From positions 248,001 through 312,000 of the forward strand of contig LLCB01000001.1 in NCBI GenBank assembly GCA_001414345.1: 64,000 nucleotides of DNA. The letters run 5' to 3'. The position numbers were made by a program, and so were the translations under genes. Shown piece by piece: positions 47,799 to 57,228 of this stretch (its first letter is position 1; every line of letters begins with the position of its first letter). The notes beneath the pieces are model-generated. The model saw only the letters and a list, made by a program, of their open reading frames with translations. It was not told the origin of the DNA and ran no database searches. This DNA is from Hymenoscyphus infarciens (taxonomy: Eukaryota; Ascomycota; Leotiomycetes; Helotiales; Helotiaceae).

Positions 47799-48263
47799 TC
47801 AGAGACCTGGCTTGAAGGTTCGGCTGCAATCGTGGATTGGCTTCACAAGTGGTACTCTATTTGAGTTTGAGCAATGAAAGTGAGGTTTGAAAGTGAGGGT
47901 GACCCTTTCTGTTTCTGCAAAGTGGACCCAGAGACCTGGTTTCTGAGCTTGCATAAATTCCCATTCCCAAGATTTCGTTATCCCGAACATGTTTTTGAGG
48001 GGCGTCTTTTTGGTGGTAATGGGGGGTTTGTAGATGTCTCGCTTCTTCGTCTCATTAGACAACAATAGGACAAGCCTGGATTGCGAGCATTCCCAAGCGA
48101 ACCGAGAGTCTGCTTTGGCATCCCCAATGGGGAAGCGTGGTTGTGCCTTTGGCTCTAGGCCAACTTCGATGATGCGGGCTCCGTCACCGCCCAGCTTCCA
48201 GAAACGGAAGGCAATCTCGTTGGGCATGGTGGAGAGGAAGGCGGCGGGTCGAGGGGCAGCCAT
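47799..48263 (-). CDS. 2EXR-domain-like protein, probably fragment
   Basis: From an ATG at 48263 the frame encodes 154 residues. Residues about 9-60 resemble the fungal 2EXR domain: FLSTMPNEIAFRFWKLG, then GARIIEVGL, and CSQSRLVLLL at the place where family members have a C-ESR motif. The rest (NMFGITKSWEWEFMQAQKPG) is not recognised. 2EXR proteins are abundant, rapidly evolving and functionally obscure in Leotiomycetes and related fungi. The frame may be one exon of a longer gene or a broken copy: the flanks contain duplicated sequence (see the repeat pair at 47911-48403). Confidence 0.4.
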   Translation of the reverse strand: MAAPRPAAFLSTMPNEIAFRFWKLGGDGARIIEVGLEPKAQPRFPIGDAKADSRFAWECSQSRLVLLLSNETKKRDIYKPPITTKKTPLKNMFGITKSWEWEFMQAQKPGLWVHFAETERVTLTFKPHFHCSNSNRVPLVKPIHDCSRTFKPGL

Positions 48264-48403
48264 TGTGGTGGTAATTGAGGGTGTGGAGGAGAGGGAAGGC
48301 AAGAAGAAAGTAAACAGTTTCAGTGATAGCCGAGGAGATACGAGGGCCAAGGCAAAGTGTTTCTGCAAAGTGGACCCAGAGACCTGAACCCTGGTTTCTG
48401 AGC
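47911..48403. repeat. Pair of near-identical 27-bp segments
   Basis: GTTTCTGCAAAGTGGACCCA followed by GAGACCTG occurs at 47911-47938 and 48359-48386, each followed by CTGGTTTCTGAGCT within ten bases. Both read as GLWVHFAET on the minus strand, inside the 2EXR-like frame and just upstream of it. Confidence 0.8.
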
Positions 48404-49297
48404 TGACACTTTCTCAACCTGTTCTTGGGGCTCGGACTCTTTATTGAGGCCTCCAACCCGGTTATTTCTTGGCAGTGTTGTTATCTCAATACGTGCCGCC
48501 AATTGATGCCCGCGAGGATTGATGCAGGGCACCGGTCCAAACAAACCAGACGGTGGGGGACCCAGGCTGGCCATCGCACTTTGCGAGGACATTCGCTCTG
48601 GGTGCTCAGAGGAACCAGCCTGATCATTATCCTCGTCGGCCTCATAGAAGTTCAAGATACGTGTATCTAAGTGTATCGTGCAATTCGCACCATTTTGATC
48701 CGGTGAGAGGTTTGTCGAGGTGAAGTCAATTGCACCAAGCTAGTACGGAACTCTTCGTTTTTCGATCCCGCTTTGGTGGCGAAGAACTTGTCGCGGAGTC
48801 TCTGTACAGAACGCTTGCTCGGGGAGTTGCGTTATATAAATTGTCCGATGGAACTCTTACCGGATGTTGAGCTCGCGAGGGTCTAGGAGTTTGAAACCCG
48901 AGCGTAGTGGCCACGGTCTTGCTGCAGTAGTACTAGTAGAGGAGTCTCGATAATCGTGTCGAATCGCTGTCATGTCTTGGCTTAGGCTTAGAAGGAGTGG
49001 CGTCGATGCGAAGTACAGCGAGGTTTGCGGCGTTTTGAGCTCCAATGGCATTAAGCCAGGCGAGTCCGTACCTTGGGTCCTCGATGAGGAATTGTTTGTA
49101 ATGAAAACTGGTATGTAGCTCACGGGGACGTCAGGATTAGTGTCTTATACGGCTATAGTATTTTGCGTGTAAATTGATGCCATTTTTGGGTGAAAATCGG
49201 AGGAAGTGGTGAAGCCAGCGGTGTCGACTAGGTCTTCTCTTGGCGGGAGAACCGCTGTCGATTAACTGTACTGATACTCTTGATGGAATTTACGCAG
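48400..49297. other. Accessory block, coding-like minus-strand frames
   Basis: Minus-strand frames at about 48857-49123 (with SPGLMPLELKTPQTSLYF) and 48404-48655 have coding-like composition but no start, domain or convincing splice partners. No gene is called. Confidence 0.35.
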
Positions 49298-49390
49298 CTG
49301 GGGTCGTGAGACTTGTTACATGCTCATCTTGAAGTTCCAGAGTCACGCGCTCGGTGCTTCTTGACAAATTCCACGTCGGTGGTACCAACG
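49298..49390. repeat. Dispersed repeat, copy B
   Basis: Partner of copy A at 45513-45612, about 3.8 kb away in the same orientation. A second likeness follows: CATTAGCAAA plus an ACTTACTCT donor motif occurs near 49600-49650 and again near 50127-50175. Confidence 0.6.
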
Positions 49391-50254
49391 GCTACCGAAG
49401 AGGGAAGCGATAATTCGATCAGTCTTTATCGGGTGTTGATTGTGCATGCGAATATGAATTTGCGGTATTCTCCTTTCCTGGTATGTTGTCCTCGTCAAAA
49501 GGACTGGTGTTCAAGGTACGTGTATCGAATGTATACGATGTCATCCAGCTTTCTCTATTTCATGGCGAGAGGAAAAAAGGCTCTATCTGCAAGAAGGGTC
49601 ATTAGCAAAAAGTACATTTCCCTTTTGAATTTCGCCTACTTACTCTGGAGCCAGGAAGTTAACTGGGGTGGGAGAAAGTGGCAGAGGAATGGTATCAGAT
49701 AGCGTGGCCAAGTAACTCAACAGTGGCAACGAGAATATCTAGTCCAGTTTCCCAAAGGCTAGCATTAAAACGGAGTATTTAGAAATAGTGGCTGTTCCAA
49801 TGAACGGTGTAAAGTACCTTGCCGCCATGGTTGAGGATGAGGGCACTGACAATCGACTTTTCGAGGGTACTCGCTACCGTGTCCATATTCGTTTTCTTGT
49901 TCCCGAATTGAAAATTCGTTTGATTTATCGACTCCAGGAGGATAGTTGTTGTAGCTATCGTTCTCGCTGCCATTGTGGGACCGTCCGTGTCGGGAGTGAG
50001 TGGCTACGCTGCCCATGGCAGCAAACGTAAGCGAGGATCCGGTAGGTCGACTTTAGTATTCTTCAGTTTCCTCTCTCACAAAAATTGACAGCGAAGAAAG
50101 AAAAGGGGCTTATCGACAGAAATAATCATTAGCAAAGAAGACATTCAATATTGAGCTGCTACTACTTACTCTCTTAAGATTAGGATCGAGAGGCTTGAGA
50201 TGGGTCCATCGTGGGGACCACTCTCTCACAGAACCCTCCCTCGAAGTATGAGTC

Positions 50255-51031
50255 TTAGCAGATGACACAGACGATCTGGGGTCCTGGACACAATCCGAAA
50301 TTCTTGAAGTCCAGCAATGTTGTCGTGGTGCTGTTGGTCCGAACATGCCAAGGTGTTGCATAAGGCGAGGTTCCGTTTGCTTTCGAGCTTGAACGTGAAC
50401 GCTGTCCTTCTCCAGGATGCATCTGGGATTCGGATCGCGGAGGTGGAATATAGGCTGGCGCAGGTAGATCTTCACTTTGTCGAGGCATTCCAATTCCGGC
50501 GTCTTTACCCATCAATGACCAGTCGCTCACACCAGAAGCTGCCTGCGTGGCCAAAGTCGGCTTTCTGCAGTTCTTCATAGTACAGTCGGAAATCAACATG
50601 GGGTACCACTATAGAAGTCAGTCATATGCCAGTGCGAGAGGAGAAAGTCCAGGATGAGTACTTACCATGATCAAGTCATAAGGAGCGTCCTTCTTGGGGC
50701 CGATGGTCCAGAGAGCGCGCCCGTCTTCAGCGTGGGGAGCGTGACCAAGCTCATTGGCCCTGCGACCATCGAGGCCTGGGTAGGAGACGATGTCATCCTT
50801 CAGGACAGCATCATAGTCGCGTTGGACACGATCAATAAGTGTCTCCAACATGGTGACAGTGGCTGTAACTTCCTTTGAGTTTGTGATGGGTAGCAGGCAA
50901 AGGCAGATCTCAATTTGGCTGCTCGGGGGTGCTTGAACGGCTCGGTAACAACAGGAGATTTGAACGACTCGGAAACTATCCGAGAAATCGAAGTTCTGTG
51001 AAGCCACGATCAGGAGCGAGACGAGAAGAGC
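50255..51031 (-). CDS. Possible secreted Cys-containing protein, 5' end missing
   Basis: Two stop-free pieces join well: 51031-50666 and 50608-50255, across a 57-bp intron with GTAAGT donor, CTGAC branch point and TATAG acceptor. The upstream piece begins right after a TACTAACGACCGATAG acceptor and opens with ALLVSLLIVASQ, which looks like the hydrophobic core and cleavage site of a signal peptide. The body has LETLIDRVQRDYDAVL and later WYPMLISDCTMKNC. No first exon with an ATG could be found, so the gene is incomplete, broken or mis-modelled. No family recognised. Confidence 0.35.
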
Positions 51032-51437
51032 CTATCGGTCGTTAGTATCACTCTCGAGGGGTTGGGTTTGAGATGGATAGCTGGTGAATACTGACCCTGA
51101 GCTCTAACAAGATAGATCCGGTGGGTTAGAGAACGAACCCCATCAGGCTCGAGGAGTCGAGAAGGTGATGCTCGGAGCTTGGAAGGGTTGACACCAGGAA
51201 GCTTGGGTATGGCGCACTTAGATTGATACCCTCGAAGGAATCCCTGAAGATGTCAGCTTCAATCTGTTGCGCGATCGAATCAAAAAGGCCTTCAACGAGA
51301 TCTCGAGAACTTACAGATCCGCGCGCATGAGCGAGACGCTGGAAAAGAATCCAGAGGAGGCTGTAGCTTGTGTGGAAGGAACGGAGGGTCAAGTAGCTAT
51401 TGTGAGGTATGAGAGAGATGGATGGTGTAGCCTCCAA

Positions 51438-53441
51438 GTTGAGCGTGGAAGTTCAAAAGCTGAAAATTGTTGTGCGCCGCGACAATTAGCGTGCCTAGGT
51501 TAACGTAGCCTTTGGGCTACGTCGACCTACCACTTTGGAAAGACTTGGGGTACTTTTGAAACAAAAAGAGCTGCATCATTAGATTAACAGAGTATAAATG
51601 GACTATTTCTCGTCGAGACAAATTGGGTTGGACAGGTGGGAGCGTGGGAATAAGGAAGTGATTCTCTTGCGTACATGAGATTAGCCGAATGTTGCCCCTT
51701 TTCTGGAAGTGGAGGGAGTTGCGCAAAACATTGACGCTGAAAACCAGGATAATTCCGCAGGACATGCTTATTCAACCGTTCAAACATATTATGCACAAGT
51801 AGGAAGATAATTTGACATGCTTGTATGTGCGGAAAAAGGTGGATTGAAAAAAGCCCAGGGTGCGTTTACACGACCGCACTTCAACATTGCACTGAACATT
51901 GCAGCAACTAATCACTGATCAAACCCTATCTTTGATCCAATACTTCTAGGATACGGTTTATAGTTATCTAACAAGTCCCTAAAATGGAAATCCCAGGTTT
52001 TTGTGATGATCCTTTACCCCTGTTTTGATGAATGGCTGACTGTTCAGGAACCTCTCAGCATAGTAATAGTGACAACCACAAAACTCTAAACCATTCTCTC
52101 CTCTCCATAGAAATATTCTGTAGGTAAAATAATACTGCGATCATTCTATTGCGAATGAACACTGTTCAATGTTTGACCATTCCTCTTTTTTTTAAAGAGA
52201 CTACTTTCATATTATGATCTAAGGAACCTGGAAATATAACATCAAAGAGCGACTAAACAATCTAATTTGCCTGAAACAGACAGTGTACCCTGAGGCAATA
52301 ATGACTACAAGTGTGGTTATTCTTCCATCTATAGCCATCTGCGGGCTACAACAGTGTAATCGAAAGAGAGCCTTTGCTCCCATCGACATCACCATCACCA
52401 TCATGAGGTCTAGTTTCAGTCGTAGATCTACGCTCTGTGAATGTGTTAGGAATGGACAACCAATGGGCTTTCCATGAACTATCCTAAAACACCCAGCTTT
52501 CTTTTCGGTGCAATATGGAAGCCAGCGGTGCGATGGTCATTCAAAGAAGCAGTAAATGTGCTCTTGTTCTAAAAATTTAGAGCAACAAGCAGTGATTTCC
52601 ATAAGAAGAACCAGAACAATAAGAGCTATTTACTACCGCTTTGAATTTCCCTTGTAAGGAAGAAATAGAACAGAGGACAAAACTCTTACATCTTGTAAAG
52701 ATTTCTTTTTGAATTCTTGCAGAAATTTGATACTACAGAGTCCTAATGCATATCCCTTTTTGATGTTTAAGTTAAGGATTGTTTGAGTTTTAGCAACAGG
52801 ATATCAGAAAATATTGAAGGCTTGAAGACCATCAAAGCTCATGTGAGAATAAACGCATTGTGAAGAATGTAATCGACAGTCATAGTTCTATTGTAGATTC
52901 TAGAAAGGTAGTAAAAAAATAGACTTCTATTTTTCCCCAGCGCTGCAAATGCCCATGTCTCTAAAAGTGTTGACTGAGGAACATCTGCTACAAAACAAGC
53001 ATGAAAACATACCGCGTGGTTTTGAGGTTCCAACAAACACTATTGTTTGTTTCCCTGTTGGCTCCACTCCTCATGACTGCTATTAGGGACTGATTGTACC
53101 ACAAGCTGTGAGTTTCAGTATTCTGTCGCCCAATTTTTCCAAGCTTTTTCAATAAATAGCTGTGACGAAAGGAAAACGATTGAATGAGCAATAGTGATAA
53201 CAAGAGGGATGCATAACAGAATCTTGACCGATGTATGGAATGCAGTTGAGGGGACCCATCAAAAATGGCATGCATTCAATTTGTAGACCCCTTTTAAGCA
53301 AGTGAGGGTTTTGAGGGTGAATTGCTTAGTGAATGAGGCGGCGCAAAATATGAGCTTTTGATGTGTGGGGGCTTGATAAAGTCATCCACGCGTCCAAACT
53401 TTTCCTTTCCGCCTCATCAACCGCGCACCACAACCACCAAG
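51438..53441. other. Gene-poor, moderately AT-rich region
   Basis: No supportable gene. A minus-strand frame from the ATG at 51796 (with HVLRNYPGFQRQ) is short and isolated. The end of the region is the promoter and leader of the next gene. Confidence 0.45.
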
Positions 53442-55070
53442 ATGGAGCAACTTGGCGTCGGAAGAGAGGATTTCGGCTTCCCTCCAAACCATCATCTGCA
53501 TCAGCCAACCGGCCCCAGTGCCATGGATCAAGCTACGAAACAAGCGCCAACCTTGCAGGACCTTCACGACTGTCTTCGCGACTCGCCTGAGTACAAGGTC
53601 GTGCAACTGTTCTTAGAGCGACTGCGAATCGGAGAGAACCCCAACATGGAGGAGGTCTATCAGACGTATCTCGAGAAGGGCAACAAGCCGATGAAGAAGC
53701 TCGTCTTCAAGGCCAAGGGCGGTTATCCAAAGGACGTCGAGATCGATCCGGCAGCGAATTGGGGTATTTGGCAACGTATGCATGGCAATCCAGAGATGCA
53801 TCAACGATATCCTCTCGATCACGTCCCATATCCTCCTCAAAACATGGAGCTTAGGTGGGTATCCCCCGACGACCCTGATTATCCATCGGACGACGTCGAC
53901 TCGACCATGCTCTCCCATCAAGACAACGATTGCCCAACCCCTACCCTCTCACCTCGAATTCCCCCAGAGAGCATGGAACAATTGGCGCAAGCACATGATT
54001 CTGCCGCGACTTTTCACGATGCTGATGATGCTATCTTCTTTCCTGCAGCTGGCCAACAAATGACCACTGATAGATTGCCTCACGAAGCTGAGATCAAGGT
54101 CCATCCATCCATCCACCACCACAAGTCCCGAAAGGCCAGACAACAAGAGGCATATGAGCAACTCATCGCAATCCGTGATGCGGGATCTTCATACAACTCA
54201 TACGCCACGCCAGCAGGAAGCTCCAGTGGTCGTCAATATGCCGAAAATGCGTCTGGCCTCCCAGCAATGCACCAGTTCAGCGCCAACAATACCCCAACCG
54301 TGTCTAGGTCCATGCAAAAATCTGCATCGCAGATCGCAAGAGAGATCGGCGCCAAGCTCACTGCCAACGCCAAAGAAGGACATCGATTGCAACGAGCAAG
54401 CTTGACGAGCCAACTTCGACCAGATTCACCAGCATTCAAGTTCCAGAGCTCCTCTCGAAAGACTTCCAGCGAGTCGCAAGGCAGTGCTTCAACTTCGAAC
54501 ATCGGCAAAGGAAACCACACGAATGAGCTTCTTAACATTCTCCGCCACACTGGCTCCGCAAGCGCTACACCACAAGCCAGAGTCCATCATGCCCTTCATC
54601 CAAGTACGCAACCAGATCTCATGGAGATGATTGGAAAGCCAGCAGGTCCCCCCTGGAAGCAACAACAAGGTCAAGAACACAGTGGTTCATTCAGCTCAAG
54701 CGGCATTGGTCCTTCAGCCGGATACCCCCCAGGTTACCATCCAGCCAGCTTTAAGCATAGTCAACCCCATCTCAGAAAACACATTCAAGAACAAAGTGGC
54801 TCTCTTGGCTCAGGCAGCATGGGCTCTTCGTCTGGCTATCTCCAAAGCTTCCAACAAGGCGGCAACTTCTATAGACCAGATGCACGAACCTCGCAACTTC
54901 AGCCAGCACCACGTGGTCCACCTGGCCATTCCGGACGAACAAGCCAAATTCCAAGCGAAGCTAAGCCAGTCCCATTGACCCAAGGAGAGATGAATTTTGG
55001 AAGCGGCCAAGCAAAGACTTTCAACTTCACCCCCCCAAGCACCGAATTCAACTTCAAGCCTCAATTTTGA
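53442..55070 (+). CDS. Orphan intronless protein, Gln/Ser/Pro-rich
   Basis: Not recognised. A single open frame gives 542 residues from the ATG at 53442, preferred over the in-frame ATG at 53361 because of its better context (ACCAAGATGG) and because the extra 27 residues look like leader translation. The ordered part is at the N-terminus, about residues 30-120: LQDLHDCLRDSPEYKVVQL, an ERLRIGENPNMEEVYQTYLE helix pair, and a charged KKLVFKAKGGYPKDVEID segment. The rest is low complexity rich in Ser, Gln, His, Pro and Gly, ending in FNFTPPSTEFNFKPQF with paired Phe-Asn-Phe motifs. No signal peptide or membrane segment. Probably a lineage-restricted, largely disordered protein. Confidence 0.75.
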   Translation: MEQLGVGREDFGFPPNHHLHQPTGPSAMDQATKQAPTLQDLHDCLRDSPEYKVVQLFLERLRIGENPNMEEVYQTYLEKGNKPMKKLVFKAKGGYPKDVEIDPAANWGIWQRMHGNPEMHQRYPLDHVPYPPQNMELRWVSPDDPDYPSDDVDSTMLSHQDNDCPTPTLSPRIPPESMEQLAQAHDSAATFHDADDAIFFPAAGQQMTTDRLPHEAEIKVHPSIHHHKSRKARQQEAYEQLIAIRDAGSSYNSYATPAGSSSGRQYAENASGLPAMHQFSANNTPTVSRSMQKSASQIAREIGAKLTANAKEGHRLQRASLTSQLRPDSPAFKFQSSSRKTSSESQGSASTSNIGKGNHTNELLNILRHTGSASATPQARVHHALHPSTQPDLMEMIGKPAGPPWKQQQGQEHSGSFSSSGIGPSAGYPPGYHPASFKHSQPHLRKHIQEQSGSLGSGSMGSSSGYLQSFQQGGNFYRPDARTSQLQPAPRGPPGHSGRTSQIPSEAKPVPLTQGEMNFGSGQAKTFNFTPPSTEFNFKPQF

Positions 55071-56268
55071 ATGTAGTTGGTTCGGCCATCAATGGACGTT
55101 TGGATGTTTCAATGCGACTTGGACACTCTGAACCTCTTCCTTGGTCATGATTTTTCTTTGGCAGGCTTCTTTTCTTCTCCTTCTCTGTATTTCTTCTTCT
55201 TCTTGAGTACTTGTCTCTTGACAAAAGTTCTGGTACGTTCAGGCTGCTCTTGAGCAATGGTTCCTTGAAAAGGAGTTTTACGAATGATTTCTTCTTTTTG
55301 TAACGGATGCGCGTTTTGCGCTTGGGGATTTTCTTTGGGCATGGTACAAACGAATACCAAGTTTGCATCATGAGAGAGGATGAGCTCATATCTCAAGGGA
55401 AAGGTCTCTTTGATTGACGCAAGAAAACAAAAAACTGTAACTGTAAACTCAAAATGATTCTTCAGTAGACAGAAATAAAACACACAAGTAATACTTGTTA
55501 ACTTACTATGGCTGATTGACTTGTGAAATTACTCATACCACCAGCGCACTAGAGGTTAAGAATGTTACGCAGAATGCACCAGACTTGCTACTGGTAATCA
55601 AGAGCACTTGATTTACCTCTTCTCCTAGTCTATATAAGTATATAAGTCCAAGATATGCATCAAGAAGACTCACCGTAGCCATGAAATACTCGAAATTGCT
55701 CCTCGAAGTCTTGTCTCGCCGTTGTAGGTAATATTGCGACTAACTAGCCATAGTAGCAAGGCAGGAGGAGAAACCAAAGATACAGGACATGGCCCAACTA
55801 GAAGAAAGGGGGAGTTGGCGTTGTATAACCAACGTGATTGGAATGGTTGAAAATGCTCGAAGTGAAGTGTCGTGTCGTCGGAGAGAAACCGATAACGCTA
55901 CCACCACTACGGAAAATGTAAAACTCCGCACTCCGTAGTTTATTTTCGAGTTCTTATCACTAGCTTCTCCCATCAAGTCTCAGAACTCTCTCTATATTTC
56001 CATTCGGTCCTCTCTATGCCTCTCTTCTGCAAGTGCAAAACTAGGGTACGCATGCGAAAATTAAGGTAGCAGTGCCCTGTGGAGTTAGGGAGTTGGAACA
56101 TTGCGCGTCCAGAAGCGCAGCCGCCCCTTTCCTGAGTATCTATTTCCAGAGTTTGGCATTCAGTCTCAAGTTAAGTGCTCTCAATTGTCAGTCATTCATA
56201 CAAGTATTCCCTCCTCCCAGCACCAGCAATGATTTCCCCTTCGGCGTCGTCGTAGGAAAAGAATCGCA
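55071..56268. other. Intergenic region before the DUF5672 gene
   Basis: 3' flank of the orphan and upstream region of the next gene. Lys-rich minus-strand frames translate T-rich sequence and are not supported. Confidence 0.5.
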
Positions 56269-57228
56269 ATGCCACAATCCCCCCTTCTCTGCGGGAAGAA
56301 GCACAACCTCACCCCCTTCGCCATAATCATCCTTTTATCTCTTCTCTACTACTCACTTAGGAATTCCTTCCAAGGCGCGACAACCCAGCATTTCTTCTCG
56401 AAAACAGGAAAAGCAAAGAACGTCGCGGTAATCATCGAAGACAGACCCCTGCCGAACCTCATCCCCCTCATCCTCCATTTCTCCAACGTCCTCGGTCCCG
56501 CGTGGCCCCTCATCCTCTATACCTCTCAACTCAGCCATCCGAACTCCACCGCCTTCCAGCGCGCCATCACAGATGGACGAGTGTCGATTCGAGACCTCCC
56601 TTCAGATGTGCAATTCCAAGACCACGCCTCAGTTTCCGAATTCCTCACGCTCCCTTGGTTTTGGGAACAATTAGCGCCCGCGCAACATGTTTTGATGTTC
56701 CAAGCAGACAGCATAATCTGCGCGAACTCAGAGAGGACGATCGAGGATTTTTTGGAATATGATTTTGTGGGGGCGCCGATTGAGGTGCCGAAACATGGGA
56801 ATAATGGGCACGGAGAGGGATATAATGGGGGGTTTTCGTTGAGGAATAGGTCTATGATTTTGGATATCATTAGGGAGTCGAGCTGGCAGAAGGAGAAGGA
56901 GACGGGGGTGACATCACAGGAGGGATGTGTTACGAAAAAGCCGTGTTTGAAGTTTGAGTAATTGATGTTTCCCTCCGCGAGAGGAAATGGAGTGCTAACT
57001 TGTTGAAGGGATCAGTGGTTTTATCACAAGATGAAGGGAACTGAGGGAGCAAAACTCCCTTCCATAGAGATTGCGTCTCAATTCGCGGTAGAGACGATTT
57101 GGTATGATACCCCGCTTGGATTTCACCAAGTCGAGAGATGGAATGCTGGTAAGATGGCTGAGGTTGCTTCTTACTGTCCGGAGTACGCAATGGCGACTAC
57201 GGACTTGCTTGTAAAGCATACAGGCTAA
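56269..57228 (+). CDS. DUF5672 family protein with N-terminal membrane anchor
   Basis: Two exons, 56269-56957 and 57009-57228, with a 51-bp intron containing TGCTAAC, give 302 residues. A single hydrophobic segment at about residues 15-31 (TPFAIIILLSLLYYSL) after a short basic N-terminus suggests a type II membrane protein facing the secretory lumen. The DUF5672 core follows: NVAVIIEDRPLPNLIPLILHF, then WEQLAPAQHVLMFQADSIIC, in which the QADS motif resembles a metal-binding DxD site, and FVGAPIEVP with YNGGFSLRNRS. This fold is glycosyltransferase-like in character, so a role in glycan assembly is plausible but inferred. Exon 2 carries HKMKGTEGAKLPSIEIASQF and ends cleanly. Confidence 0.85.
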
